Shown piece by piece: positions 33,381 through 42,018 of a stretch of DNA of 64,000 nucleotides. Source of the DNA: Synechococcus sp. A10-1-5-1 (GTDB taxonomy: Bacteria > Cyanobacteriota > Cyanobacteriia > PCC-6307 > Cyanobiaceae); contig NZ_CP096032.1 in NCBI RefSeq assembly GCF_023115425.1, positions 682,001 to 746,000 of the forward strand. The letters are read 5' to 3'. Position numbers and translations under genes: made by a program. The notes beneath the pieces were generated by a model, which saw nothing but the letters and a program-made list of their open reading frames with translations, ran no database searches and had not been told where the DNA came from. The first letter of the stretch is position 1; each line of letters begins with the position of its first letter.

Positions 33381-33720
33381 GTTGCGGGGCCTCAAGAAGC
33401 GGCAACAGATCCAGCAACTTGAACTGATCACTCCGGCTCGGGAGCCATCCCGCGAGGGATTGGCAATCCCCCAGAGGCACAGGACGGGGCAACGGCAACA
33501 GCCGCCCGAGCATCGGTAGCCAGAGATCCCCAGACCAGGGCTCAAAGCAGCTGATCTTAGCGATGGTGCTGATCGCCTCCGCCGCCGGACTCAGTGCAGA
33601 AAGATAAAAAAGCGTTGGCAGCTTGTCCAGCGGCAGAGGCAAGGGCAGCCACATCCCCCGCTCGCAGGCGATGGCCATCGCCTGGCGGTGGTGGGCGGTC
33701 AAGAGCAATTGGGTGGCCAT
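33265..33720 (-). CDS. Hypothetical protein convergent with the LuxR-type gene
   Basis: From the ATG at 33718-33720 the first 115 residues look genuine (MATQLLLTAHHRQAMAIACE, LPTLFYLSALSPAAEAISTIAKI, FEPWSGDLWLPMLGRLLPLP). The last 36 residues are arginine-rich and antisense to the LuxR gene, giving a 116-base convergent overlap. A lost stop or frameshift near 33380 is likely, so the true end is uncertain. I do not recognise the family. Confidence 0.5.
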   Translation of the reverse strand: MATQLLLTAHHRQAMAIACERGMWLPLPLPLDKLPTLFYLSALSPAAEAISTIAKISCFEPWSGDLWLPMLGRLLPLPRPVPLGDCQSLAGWLPSRSDQFKLLDLLPLLEAPQLSDLVCGRPGRGGAQGRVRAPRRSRRAGHERQLCGTAR

Positions 33721-33913
33721 GGGTTCCGGGCTTTCTTTCCCGGTTCTGGCTTCCGCCATCTCCCCACCGCCGCCCACAACCGTGGCGCTTCTGCGCACAG
33801 CTGTGGGGAGCTGATCTCCGTCACTGGGGTTTTCAGCCCTCAGGCTGCCCCGTTCTTTGGCCTTCTTTTGGCTTCTGTCGCCGCGGGTAGCCTCCCGCAC
33901 CTGTTTTCACACC

Positions 33914-34321
33914 ATGCGAACGCCCCTCACCCCAGAGCAACGCCGCTTTGCCAGCCAGCACCTGGGCCTGGCCCGTCAACAAGCCCGCCGCTGGGGCATG
34001 CCACTCGACGAGTTGCTCAGCCCGGCCTACGAAGGACTCTGCAAAGGCGCGGCCCAATTCGATTCCCGCAAGGGCTACCGCCCCTCCAGCTACCTGGTGA
34101 GCAAGGTCAAAGGGGAGCTCTTGCATCACCTGCGCGACACCGGCTTCGCGGTCCGCATCAGCCATCGCTACCGCGAGCTCTGGGTCAAGGCCCGCCGCTG
34201 GCTGGAACTGGACCTCGCCGATTCGGAAATCGCCATCCGCCTGGGGATCCCTCTGGCCCAATGGCTCGATTGCCGCCAGGCCTGCGGACTGCGTCCCATC
34301 CCTTTGGCCCCGGAACCCTAG
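33914..34321 (+). CDS. Short sigma-70-like protein lacking region 4
   Basis: The 135 residues contain LDELLSPAYEGLCKGAAQFDSRKGYRPSSYLVSKVKGELLHHLRD, a sigma region 2 of the SigF-like type (about 31-75). A region-3-like segment follows (RYRELWVKARRWLEL, then a SEIAIRLGIPLAQW helix-turn-helix). It stops there, well short of a full sigma factor. It may act as a modified sigma or an antagonist that occupies core polymerase. Start ATG 33914; a longer frame adds only upstream non-coding sequence. Confidence 0.7.
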   Translation: MRTPLTPEQRRFASQHLGLARQQARRWGMPLDELLSPAYEGLCKGAAQFDSRKGYRPSSYLVSKVKGELLHHLRDTGFAVRISHRYRELWVKARRWLELDLADSEIAIRLGIPLAQWLDCRQACGLRPIPLAPEP

Positions 34322-34341
34322 GGGGCCTTCGCACTGAACCC

Positions 34342-34653
34342 TTGCGACTTCAAGACCTAACCCAACTGCTAACTGGACTGCTGCCTCTCTTCAGCCAGCG
34401 GCGCCCTGCCCCCAGTCCCCGCCGCCACTCCTTTGAAAAGGGGGACTGGCTGGCGGAACTCGAGCTGCTGCAACTCGCCCAGGAACTCAAAACCCTGGCC
34501 GATCAACGCGGCGGTTTTGAAGCGGAGCTCTTCGATCTGATGGTCTCCATTGCCGATGTCCTGGAGCTCGACCACGGCTGGCAGCGCAGCCAATCCAACC
34601 AATGGTTAGTTCGGATGGGGCTCTGGGAGGAGGACCTCTCCGCTGGGGCCTAG
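34342..34653 (+). CDS. Hypothetical helical protein
   Basis: A 103-residue frame starting at TTG 34342 reads RLQDLTQLLTGLLPLF, then WLAELELLQLAQELKTLADQRGGFEAELFDLMVSIADVLE and a tryptophan-rich end. It is largely helical and soluble and follows the sigma-like gene by 20 bases. No ATG is available, so the start is tentative. It converges with the next gene, sharing stop bases. Confidence 0.55.
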   Translation: MRLQDLTQLLTGLLPLFSQRRPAPSPRRHSFEKGDWLAELELLQLAQELKTLADQRGGFEAELFDLMVSIADVLELDHGWQRSQSNQWLVRMGLWEEDLSAGA

Positions 34654-34907
34654 AGCCCCTCGCAGTGCTGAACAGCCTTCAGGTAAATGAGCTTGCCCGG
34701 TCCCTGCTGACCCTTGAGGTTGCTGGCGCTGCGCAGGCTCACCTGGGCATCGATACAGCGGTTGTAGCGATGGGTCTTCACCGCCTGGGGCACCTGCAGC
34801 AGCGCAATCGCCAGCAGGCTGAAGCTGGCGACGGCCGCGAGCACCGGGTAGGCGTGGGCCCGCACCATCTCGCGGGTACTGAGCTGCCGTCCGTTGTGAT
34901 CAGCCAT
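34650..34907 (-). CDS. Small single-pass membrane protein
   Basis: The 85 residues have one transmembrane helix (AYPVLAAVASFSLLAIALLQ) after a polar N-terminus and a C-terminal domain with two cysteines (YNRCIDAQVSLRS and AVQHCEGL) that may be disulphide-linked on the far side. It follows the desaturase gene by three bases and is probably co-transcribed with it. Confidence 0.65.
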   Translation of the reverse strand: MADHNGRQLSTREMVRAHAYPVLAAVASFSLLAIALLQVPQAVKTHRYNRCIDAQVSLRSASNLKGQQGPGKLIYLKAVQHCEGL

Positions 34908-34910
34908 GGC

Positions 34911-36053
34911 TCAGAAATAAAAGGCCCCATCCACCGGGGATTGCCGCACCGCACTACAGCGGGTCGCCACCCGCCAAAGAGCTCGATGAATCGGGGTGGG
35001 GTCAAAGCGCACCAGCTCGGGGTAGCGCTGCCGCAGCAGAGCCGTACCGCGCCAAGCGTTGTAGTGCGGGATCGTGGAGTTCACGTGATGGCAGACATGG
35101 GTCGAGCCAATCCCATGGTGCAGCAGGTTGATCAGCGGGCCATAGGGCCGATCGACGGTTTGCAGGGCACCTTTAACCCAGGTCCAGTGCTGAGAGTCGT
35201 AGTGGGGAATCTCCACATCGGTGTGCTGAAGCCAGGTGTAGACCACCAGCCAGCCATTCACCACGAGATAAGGCAGGCCATAGACGGCCAGCACCCGCAG
35301 GGGTGAGAACTGAATGGCGGCCAGCACCAAGCCCGCCAGCACCACCAGCAGACCGACATTCGATCGCACCATCCAACGGCGGAAGGCTGTCGGGAAGAGC
35401 GGGCGCTGCAAGGGAACGCCCTGGGCCGGCATCCGGAAGTGGGAGACGGGCCGGCCGTAGGCCTCACCGCCGGTGACGCCCATCAGCAGATACAGGGGCC
35501 AGCCGAGCACCACGTGGTTGAACAGGGAGACCCAACCCGAGAGCCGGCGGCCGAGTTTCCGTCGTAGTGCCTGCGTGAATTGCCCGGAGCGCGAGGTTGC
35601 CCGAGGAGGGACGTGGGTTTGACCACGCTCCAGCTCATTGCAGTAGGCGTGATGCACCGCATGACTACGGGCCCAGCAGTAGTAGGGAACAAGGAGCAGG
35701 CTGTGCAAGACAAACCCCACAACCCCCTCGACCCGGCGATTGGGATGGAAGGCGTTGTGACCGCATTCATGGGCAAGCACCCAACAGCCCATGGCCACAG
35801 TCCCAGTGACCATCCCGTAGACCAGCCAAAGCGGCAAGAAAGCCCAACTCAGGGGAATCAAGGTCCCGAGCCCGTAGGCAAAAAGGGACAGGCCCAGGGA
35901 GAGCGCCAAGCTGCCCCAGGATTTCAGCGGGTCATGGCGCAGCAACTCCTCAGGCAGGCAGCTGAGCACCTCCGCCTTGCTGGGGAACTCTTGTTGGGCG
36001 GCCCTGATCGGCCGGAGAGAGGGGGAAGAAACGGCCGCTGTCAAACGGACCAC
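34911..36053 (-). CDS. Membrane fatty-acid desaturase (DesA-like)
   Basis: This is an acyl-lipid desaturase with three histidine boxes: HECGH at 95-99, HAVHH at 131-135 and HVCHH at 319-323. Hydrophobic hairpins separate them. The pattern and about 380-residue length fit cyanobacterial delta-12/omega-6 type desaturases acting on membrane lipids. Specificity is inferred only. No ATG fits; GTG at 36053 is chosen because the frame further upstream is antisense to the divergent gene. The 72-base divergent region must hold promoters for both. Confidence 0.88.
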   Translation of the reverse strand: MVRLTAAVSSPSLRPIRAAQQEFPSKAEVLSCLPEELLRHDPLKSWGSLALSLGLSLFAYGLGTLIPLSWAFLPLWLVYGMVTGTVAMGCWVLAHECGHNAFHPNRRVEGVVGFVLHSLLLVPYYCWARSHAVHHAYCNELERGQTHVPPRATSRSGQFTQALRRKLGRRLSGWVSLFNHVVLGWPLYLLMGVTGGEAYGRPVSHFRMPAQGVPLQRPLFPTAFRRWMVRSNVGLLVVLAGLVLAAIQFSPLRVLAVYGLPYLVVNGWLVVYTWLQHTDVEIPHYDSQHWTWVKGALQTVDRPYGPLINLLHHGIGSTHVCHHVNSTIPHYNAWRGTALLRQRYPELVRFDPTPIHRALWRVATRCSAVRQSPVDGAFYF

Positions 36054-36125
36054 CGGGGCAAAAAGGACAAAACGCGCTACGGATTTGCTTAAGAATCTAT
36101 GGAGTGATGGGCCGCTCTCGTCAGA

Positions 36126-36806
36126 ATGCCTGCCATGGCCCATCCCCTGGTGTTCCTCATCGCTCCGCTGGCGCTGCTGCCCGAAGGAGAGACCACCTGG
36201 GCTGATCTCGTTTCCATTCAGCATCAGGGTCCCAGCACGGGGTTTTCCCTGCGCCTGTTCACCGCAGGCGAGACCAGCAACGAGGCCCTGGCCGATCTGC
36301 CCTGGGACGGCCAGCTGGACCCCGGTAGCGGCGGATCGCTTCGGCGTCTGATCTGTGATGCGGAGATCCCTTGCTTTGACCCCCAGGGCAACGCCATCGG
36401 GATCTACCAGCGGAGCTCGGATCCGGACGCCCTCCACTGCATCGACCGCTTCTCACTGCTGGAGGCAGTCAATGAAACCTGCTGGTTCTATCCCACCCAC
36501 GACGGTCGCTTTCTGAGCTGGGAGCGGGATCTGACCCTCACCCTGGAACCCGGCGTCGTGGCCAGCGAGGGGGCCAGCGCAGTGCCTAAGGACTATGAGC
36601 GCAGCCAGCTCGCCCTGCTTTGGAGCCTCCTGGCCGATGACGAGAGCCTGACCTGCGTTGGGCTCACCTACGGCGGGCAACGCATTGAGTGGGGGCAGCT
36701 CCAGGGACGCCCCGATTCCAAAGCCAACTGGCGTGCCTTCAGCGTCGACACCCAAGCCGAGGTCAGCCTGACGGTCCACGCCCGCCTACAGGTTCTAGAG
36801 GCCTGA
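36126..36806 (+). CDS. Hypothetical protein
   Basis: The 226-residue soluble, beta-rich, acidic protein starts with a hydrophobic stretch (AHPLVFLIAPLALLP) that could be a weak signal or a buried strand. Landmarks are DLPWDGQLDPGSGG, CWFYPTHDGRF and AFSVDTQAEVSLTVHARL. It overlaps the next fibrillin-like gene by one base (TGATG). Function not recognised. Confidence 0.7.
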   Translation: MPAMAHPLVFLIAPLALLPEGETTWADLVSIQHQGPSTGFSLRLFTAGETSNEALADLPWDGQLDPGSGGSLRRLICDAEIPCFDPQGNAIGIYQRSSDPDALHCIDRFSLLEAVNETCWFYPTHDGRFLSWERDLTLTLEPGVVASEGASAVPKDYERSQLALLWSLLADDESLTCVGLTYGGQRIEWGQLQGRPDSKANWRAFSVDTQAEVSLTVHARLQVLEA

Positions 36807-37375
36807 TGGCGAAGGACAAGCCCCCCGAGCGCAGTGAACTGCTTGAGATCCTGCGGCAGCAACCCAGGGGCAGTGCCAACCGGCAGCGCCAGCAAGTCGA
36901 GGCCCTGATTGAAGCCCTGGAGCGCGACCAGCCGGCCGATCTATCGGACCCCATCACCCTGCAGCAGCTCGAAGGGGTCTGGGAATTGCGTTGGAGCAGC
37001 AGCCAGCAGCCCTATCTATCGGTCGCTCCTTGGCTGGAGAACCTCCAGGGCCTGGCGCCATCCCAGGGACGGGGGGTCAATCTGCTTCGCCTAGTCGGCC
37101 CCCTCGCCTCCATCGCGGGGATCGCCGTCGAAGCCGAGATCGCCCTGGACCCAGGCCTGGAGCAAAGGGTGCGCGTGAGCTTTCGCCGCGGCGGCTGGGT
37201 TGGCCCAAGCCTTGGGGGCAAGCGTTTGCAGTGGCTCCAGAACGTCAAGCAGTCTTTCCCCGCCTGGCTCGACATCACCGTCGTCGATCAGGACCTACGG
37301 ATCTGCCGCGGCAATGCCGGAACGGTCTTTGCCCTCCTGCGACGGCCGGATCTCGAGCTCGATCAACTGCTCTAG
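36806..37375 (+). CDS. PAP/fibrillin family protein
   Basis: The 189-residue protein fits the plastid-lipid-associated/fibrillin family. An N-terminal helix (RSELLEIL, RQQVEALIEALE) is followed by GVWELRWSSSQQPYLS and a lipocalin-like beta barrel, with a C-terminal DLRICRGNAGTVFALLRR. Cyanobacterial fibrillins associate with thylakoid lipids and affect pigment or light tolerance. It is coupled to the upstream gene. Confidence 0.85.
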   Translation: MAKDKPPERSELLEILRQQPRGSANRQRQQVEALIEALERDQPADLSDPITLQQLEGVWELRWSSSQQPYLSVAPWLENLQGLAPSQGRGVNLLRLVGPLASIAGIAVEAEIALDPGLEQRVRVSFRRGGWVGPSLGGKRLQWLQNVKQSFPAWLDITVVDQDLRICRGNAGTVFALLRRPDLELDQLL

Positions 37376-37384
37376 GCGGCCACC

Positions 37385-37413
37385 AAAAACCCCCGTACCA
37401 AATGGCCGGGGGT
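37385..37413 (-). terminator. Terminator-like hairpin
   Basis: CCCCCG pairs with CGGGGG; five A's on the left give a T-run on the minus strand, while the plus-strand side is only TCTT. It may end minus-strand transcription from the 53-residue gene at 37622-37783 or act weakly for the fibrillin operon. Confidence 0.5.
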
Positions 37414-37621
37414 CTTGGATGCAGATTCTGTGAAGCGGCTGGTGTGGCGCCTGGGGCCAGAGAGTCCAGGTGTGGGGCTGGTTTCTCCTGGGGCACCTGA
37501 GGCGGTGCAGATGGAGTGTCGACGGCTCAGACGTCCCTAATCAGTGTCCGGTCCGACGACCTGCCCTACGGATGGGTGAAGACTGTTGGAGCAGGGGCCT
37601 TGGGTCAGCGAGCTTCTGCTG
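37414..37621. other. Intergenic, nothing supported
   Basis: No convincing frame, repeat or known RNA is visible between the hairpin and the small minus-strand gene. Confidence 0.4.
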
Positions 37622-37783
37622 CTAGCGAGGTGGCGTGTCGTCCATGGGGACGCCTCCGGGTTCGATGGACACAGCATCACCGTGGGATCCAGCCTGGGCA
37701 ATCAGCCATTCGACCCATTGCCTCACGATCCCAAGGGGCGCAGGCTGGATGGTTGGCCAGGACCCAGCAAGAGCGCGTCTCAC
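37622..37783 (-). CDS. Possible 53-residue protein
   Basis: A GTG start five bases after AGGA opens a 53-codon frame reading PAPLGIVRQWVEWLIAQAGS and ending VSIEPGGVPMDDTPPR. The helix and ribosome-binding site support it. It matches no family I know. Confidence 0.4.
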   Translation of the reverse strand: MRRALAGSWPTIQPAPLGIVRQWVEWLIAQAGSHGDAVSIEPGGVPMDDTPPR

Positions 37784-37828
37784 ATTGGTCCTGAGAGACC
37801 CTTTACAATTCGTAAGAGGTTTCTCGAG

Positions 37829-37851
37829 GCGGGCTGGTGCTCGCTTTTTTT
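37829..37851 (+). terminator. Factor-independent terminator
   Basis: GCGGGC/GCTCGC with a TGGT loop is followed by seven T's on the plus strand. A GAGA/TCTC-ended stem lies just before it (37793-37825). The plus-strand transcript it ends is not identified. Confidence 0.6.
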
Positions 37852-37926
37852 GTGTCCTGTGCTTTTGGCAGCCAAGCCGGCATTGGAGGAGGCCTAGAAC
37901 GGATTCAGGCGTAACAGGCCCTGTAC

Positions 37927-38010
37927 TTGCCACCAACCCTGTCCCTACTGGCTGGCTTCTGCCTGCTGGGCTTCGCCTTGCTGGAGCTGGTCTTCAGCTG
38001 GCTGAGCTAA
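37927..38010 (+). CDS. Possible 27-residue hydrophobic peptide
   Basis: From TTG at 37927 a 27-codon frame encodes one membrane helix (LSLLAGFCLLGFALLELVF) ending SWLS. Its length and hydrophobicity recall small photosynthetic-complex subunits, but it matches none I can name. Confidence 0.25.
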   Translation: MPPTLSLLAGFCLLGFALLELVFSWLS

Positions 38011-38021
38011 GGGGAAGACAC

Positions 38022-38063
38022 AAAAAAGCTCGACCGTCTCGGCTGCTGCCAGAACGATCGAGC
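38022..38063 (-). terminator. Terminator of the tRNA-Lys transcript
   Basis: GCTCGACCGT pairs with ACGATCGAGC (one mismatch) across a 16-base loop, and the minus strand then has six T's. It lies ten bases past the tRNA 3' end. Confidence 0.75.
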
Positions 38064-38073
38064 GATTCAAAAA

Positions 38074-38145
38074 TGGGTCGTCTCAGATTCGAACTGAGGA
38101 CCAATCGGTTAAAAGCCGAGTGCTCTACCGCTGAGCTAACGACCC
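38074..38145 (-). tRNA. tRNA-Lys (anticodon UUU)
   Basis: The minus strand folds into a full cloverleaf of 72 nt. The acceptor stem is GGGTCGT/ACGACCC, the D-arm starts GCTCAGCGGTAGAGC, the anticodon loop is CTTTTAA, and the T-loop is GTTCGAATC. The CCA end is not encoded. A terminator follows directly. Confidence 0.95.
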
Positions 38146-38274
38146 TCCGAACGCAGGTTAGACACCGTCGTTTGGGGGCGCCCATCACTGGGCACCGAGT
38201 GAAGGTATCACCCGGAGGGTCCCGCCTTCAAACCCCCCGAGAATGGCCGCTAACGCGTCGTTTGCAGCAAGCCC

Positions 38275-38793
38275 ATGGCCAGCGCTCCGTGGCCCCAGCC
38301 ATCCGTCCATCCCGATGCCTGGGTTGCGGAGAGCGCCGTGCTGATTGGGGACGTCCAACTGGGCGCTGGCGCCAGTCTCTGGCCCACCGCGGTGGCCCGC
38401 GCTGATGTCTGCCCGATCGTTATCGGAGAAGGCAGCAATGTCCAGGATGGGGCCGTGCTCCATGGGGATCCGGGCCAACCGGTGCTCATCGGAGCTGACG
38501 TCACCATCGGCCATCGGGCCGTGGTCCATGGGGCCACCCTCGAAGACGGCTGCCTGATCGGCATCGGAGCGGTCGTCCTCAACGGAGTCACCGTTGGAGA
38601 GGGAGCCCTCGTCGCGGCGGGCTCGGTGGTGACCAAAGACGTGCCAGCCCGGGCGCTGGTCATGGGTGCTCCAGCCCAGGTCAAACGCGAGCTCTCCGAG
38701 GAGAAGGCCGCCGAGCAGCGGGAGCACGCCCGGCGCTACCGCCAACTGGCCATGGCCCACGCCGGCCGCTCCACGGACCTGGGCTTCCACTAA
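38275..38793 (+). CDS. Gamma-carbonic-anhydrase-like hexapeptide protein
   Basis: The 172-residue left-handed beta-helix protein has hexapeptide repeats ([23 protein letters not shown]) and metal-site histidines in [14 protein letters not shown]. These are the pattern of gamma-carbonic-anhydrase and YrdA/PaaY-like trimers. The C-terminal helix ([19 protein letters not shown]) is usual. Activity cannot be confirmed from sequence. Confidence 0.85.
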   Translation: MASAPWPQPSVHPDAWVAESAVLIGDVQLGAGASLWPTAVARADVCPIVIGEGSNVQDGAVLHGDPGQPVLIGADVTIGHRAVVHGATLEDGCLIGIGAVVLNGVTVGEGALVAAGSVVTKDVPARALVMGAPAQVKRELSEEKAAEQREHARRYRQLAMAHAGRSTDLGFH

Positions 38794-38896
38794 CCCATAA
38801 CCATTCAATTACTGCGAAATCGATCAGCACCTCAGAGCATCAGCCTTGGACGGAGCAGAAGTTCGTAAGATCACGTCACTCCTTTTACCCCCAGTC

Positions 38897-39019
38897 ATGG
38901 ACGCACGGCTCCTGCTTGTTGTGACCCCGATCCTTCTGGCCGCCAGCTGGGCTGTCTTCAACATCGGCCGCGCCGCCGTGGGCCAACTGCAGATGATGCT
39001 CAAGCGCGCCAACGGCTAA
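38897..39019 (+). CDS. psbY: Photosystem II protein PsbY
   Basis: The 40-residue product has one transmembrane helix, [20 protein letters not shown], followed by [11 protein letters not shown], matching the conserved end of PsbY ([15 protein letters not shown]). PsbY is a peripheral low-mass subunit of photosystem II near cytochrome b559. It has its own upstream region and precedes trmFO by 58 bases. Confidence 0.92.
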   Translation: MDARLLLVVTPILLAASWAVFNIGRAAVGQLQMMLKRANG

Positions 39020-39077
39020 GGGCAAGCGCCCACCCGCCGGCTCCTAGCCTGATCAATTCAGGCGGAGCCGGTTTCGC

Positions 39078-40448
39078 GTGTCTCAATCCAGCTCCCAATC
39101 CGTCTTGGTGATCGGGGCGGGCCTGGCCGGAACCGAGGCCGCTTGGCAGATCGCCCGGGCCGGCATCCAGGTTCGGCTGGTGGAAATGCGGCCCGTGCGC
39201 CGCTCCCCCGCCCACCACAGCAGCGAATTTGCCGAGCTGGTCTGCAGCAACAGCTTCGGTGCCCTCAGCAGTGATCGAGCCGCGGGCCTACTGCAGGAGG
39301 AGCTGCGCCGCCTCGGCTCGCTGGTGATTGGGACCGCAGACAAGCATTCCGTCCCCGCCGGCGGCGCCCTGGCGGTCGACCGCGGCCGCTACAGCGCCGC
39401 CCTGACCGAAACCCTCGAGAAGCACCCCCTGGTGACGGTGGTGCGCGACGAGCAGCTGGCGCTACCGGGACCAGAGCAAATCACGGTGCTGGCCACCGGC
39501 CCCCTCACTAGCGAACCCCTGGCAGAAGACCTGCGAGCCTTCACCGGCCGAGGCGATTGCCATTTCTTTGACGCCGCCAGTCCGATCGTCGAGGGCGAGA
39601 GCATCGACCTCTCCATCGCCTTCCGGGCCTCCCGCTACGACAAGGGAGACGCCGACTACATCAACTGTCCGATGGACAAGGAGCAGTTCCTCGCCTTCCG
39701 CGAGGCCCTGCTGGCCGCCGAGCAGGCCGAACTCAAGGACTTCGAGAAGGAAAACGCCACCTTCTTCGAGGGCTGCCTGCCGATTGAGGAACTCGCCCGC
39801 CGCGGCGAGGACACGATGCGCTACGGCCCCCTCAAGCCCATTGGCCTCTGGGATCCCCGTTGGGGGGATGTCAATGACCGCGACGTGCGCCGAGCCAAGC
39901 GCGCCTATGCCGTAGTGCAGTTGCGCCAGGAGGACAAGGACGGGCGCCTGTGGAACCTGGTGGGCTTCCAGACCAACCTCAAGTGGGGGGAGCAGAAGCG
40001 GGTGCTGCGGATGATCCCCGGATTAGAGAACGCCGAGTTCGTGCGCTTCGGGGTGATGCACCGCAACACCTTCCTCGAGGCGCCCCAGCTGCTGGATCCC
40101 ACCCTGCAGTTCCGAACGCGCCCCACCCTGCTGGCCGCCGGGCAGATCACCGGCACCGAGGGCTACGCCGCGGCCGTCGCCGGCGGCTGGCTGGCCGGCA
40201 CCAACGCCGCCCGCCTGGCACGCGGCCAGGAACCGCTTCAGCTGCCCCACACCACCATGTGCGGTGCCCTGACCCACTTCATCGCCGAGGCCCCCAGCGA
40301 GAAGTTCCAGCCGATGCCCCCTAACTTCGGCCTGCTGCCGGAGCTACCCGAGCGAATCCGCGATAAGCGACGCCGCTACGGGGCCTACCGCGACCGGGCC
40401 CTGAGCGATCTGGCCCCCTTCTGCGAGCAGACCCCGCTCGCCGCCTAG
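39078..40448 (+). CDS. trmFO: TrmFO, folate/FAD-dependent tRNA m5U54 methyltransferase
   Basis: TrmFO makes ribothymidine at position 54 of tRNA, using methylenetetrahydrofolate and FAD. The 456-residue protein starts (GTG) with the FAD dinucleotide motif [16 protein letters not shown]. It then has the family-specific [25 protein letters not shown] and, later, CPMDKEQF and the [15 protein letters not shown] end. Length is normal. Confidence 0.96.
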   Translation: MSQSSSQSVLVIGAGLAGTEAAWQIARAGIQVRLVEMRPVRRSPAHHSSEFAELVCSNSFGALSSDRAAGLLQEELRRLGSLVIGTADKHSVPAGGALAVDRGRYSAALTETLEKHPLVTVVRDEQLALPGPEQITVLATGPLTSEPLAEDLRAFTGRGDCHFFDAASPIVEGESIDLSIAFRASRYDKGDADYINCPMDKEQFLAFREALLAAEQAELKDFEKENATFFEGCLPIEELARRGEDTMRYGPLKPIGLWDPRWGDVNDRDVRRAKRAYAVVQLRQEDKDGRLWNLVGFQTNLKWGEQKRVLRMIPGLENAEFVRFGVMHRNTFLEAPQLLDPTLQFRTRPTLLAAGQITGTEGYAAAVAGGWLAGTNAARLARGQEPLQLPHTTMCGALTHFIAEAPSEKFQPMPPNFGLLPELPERIRDKRRRYGAYRDRALSDLAPFCEQTPLAA

Positions 40449-40476
40449 GGTTCGACCTGCTTCGGAAGACCCTGCC

Positions 40477-42018
40477 GTGACCAAGCCCTCCTGGGACGTG
40501 ATCGTGATCGGCTCGGGCATCGGCGGCCTGGTCACGGCCTCCCAGCTGGCAGCCAAAGGCGCCAAGACCCTGGTGCTGGAGCGCTATTTGATCCCCGGGG
40601 GATCCGGAGGCAGCTTCCGCCGCGAGGGCTACACCTTTGATGTGGGTGCCTCGATGATCTTTGGCTTCGGGGAGAAGGGCCACACGAACCTGCTGACCCG
40701 AGCGCTGGCCGATGTGGGGCAGCACTGCCAGACGGTCCCCGATCCAGTCCAGCTCGAATACCACCTGCCGGGTGGCCTGAACGTCGCCGTCGACCGGGAC
40801 TACGAGGCCTTCATCGCCCGCCTCACGGGGCTCTTCCCCCACGAAGCCCAGGGCATCCGCGCCTTTTATGACACCTGCTGGCAGGTGTTCAACTGCCTCG
40901 ATGCGATGCCGCTGCTGTCGCTCGAGGACCCGGCCTATCTGGCCAAGGTCTTCTTCAAGGCCCCCCTGGCCTGCCTCGGGCTGGCCCGCTGGCTGCCCTT
41001 CAACGTCGGCGATGTGGCCCGCAAACACATCCAGGACGAGCAGCTGCTGAAGCTGATCGATATGGAGTGTTTCTGCTGGAGCGTGATGCCCGCAGACCTC
41101 ACCCCGATGATTAACGCCGGAATGGTCTTCTCCGATCGCCATGCCGGTGGCATCAACTACCCCAAGGGAGGCGTTGGGGTGATCGCCGAGAAGTTGGTGG
41201 CGGGCCTGGAGAGCCACGGCGGCGCGATCCGCTACAAGGCCCGGGTCACCGAGGTGCTGATCGAGAACGGCCAGGCCACCGGCGTGAAACTCGCAGACGG
41301 CGAGACGATCCAGGCCCGCCGCGTGGTGAGCAACGCCACCCGCTGGGACACCTTTGCGGGCAAAGGTTCGGTGCGCCAACCGCTGGTGGATGCCGCCCAC
41401 ACCCCCAAGGCCGAATCCACCTGGCGCCGGCGCTACAAGCCCTCCCCCTCCTTCCTCTCCCTGCACCTCGGGGTGGAGGCCTCGGTGATCCCCGAGGGCT
41501 TCCACTGCCACCACCTGCTGCTGGAGGACTGGGCGGCGATGGAGGACGAGCAGGGGGTGATCTTCGTCTCGATCCCCACCCTGTTGGATCCCTCCCTGGC
41601 GCCGGAAGGGCGGCACATCGTCCATAGCTTCACCCCAAGCGACATCCAGGCCTGGAAGCAGCTGAGCCCCAGCGCCTACAAGGCCAAGAAGGCCGCCGAT
41701 GCCGCTCGCCTGGTGCAGCGCCTCGAAGCCATCCTCCCGGGCCTGGGCGGCGCGATCCGCCACCAGGAGATCGGCACCCCCCGCACCCACCGCCGCTTCC
41801 TGGGACGCATGGGCGGCAGCTATGGCCCGATCCCGGCCCTGCGCCTGCCTGGCCTGCTGCCGATGCCCTTCAACCGCACCGGCTTGCAGAACCTCTATTG
41901 CGTGGGCGATTCCTGCTTCCCGGGTCAAGGCCTGAACGCCGTGGCCTTCAGCGGCTTTGCCTGCGCCCACCGCATCGGCGCGGACCTCGGCCTGAACCCC
42001 TGGGCCCTGCCGGACTAG
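40477..42018 (+). CDS. crtH: Carotenoid isomerase CrtH (CRTISO)
   Basis: CrtH converts poly-cis lycopene to the all-trans form in cyanobacterial carotenoid synthesis. The 513 residues have the N-terminal FAD motif VIVIGSGIGGLVTASQ, LERYLIPGGSGGSF, the CRTISO-type FDVGASMIFGFG, and the C-terminal CVGDSCFPGQGLNAVAFSG flavin end. The start is GTG, 28 bases after trmFO, so the two may be co-transcribed. The 3' end overlaps the convergent GH13 gene by four bases. Confidence 0.93.
   Translation: MTKPSWDVIVIGSGIGGLVTASQLAAKGAKTLVLERYLIPGGSGGSFRREGYTFDVGASMIFGFGEKGHTNLLTRALADVGQHCQTVPDPVQLEYHLPGGLNVAVDRDYEAFIARLTGLFPHEAQGIRAFYDTCWQVFNCLDAMPLLSLEDPAYLAKVFFKAPLACLGLARWLPFNVGDVARKHIQDEQLLKLIDMECFCWSVMPADLTPMINAGMVFSDRHAGGINYPKGGVGVIAEKLVAGLESHGGAIRYKARVTEVLIENGQATGVKLADGETIQARRVVSNATRWDTFAGKGSVRQPLVDAAHTPKAESTWRRRYKPSPSFLSLHLGVEASVIPEGFHCHHLLLEDWAAMEDEQGVIFVSIPTLLDPSLAPEGRHIVHSFTPSDIQAWKQLSPSAYKAKKAADAARLVQRLEAILPGLGGAIRHQEIGTPRTHRRFLGRMGGSYGPIPALRLPGLLPMPFNRTGLQNLYCVGDSCFPGQGLNAVAFSGFACAHRIGADLGLNPWALPD

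Noticed and set aside
33688-34653. Long plus-strand frame treated as one 321-residue protein
   Set aside because: Its first two thirds are out of frame with the sigma-like gene and proline/arginine-rich; only the last 103 codons after 34342 look coding.
40321-41970. 549-codon open frame antisense to trmFO and crtH
   Set aside because: It is a GC-rich shadow: low-complexity Gly/Gln/Ala/His composition with no domain, opposite two unmistakable genes.
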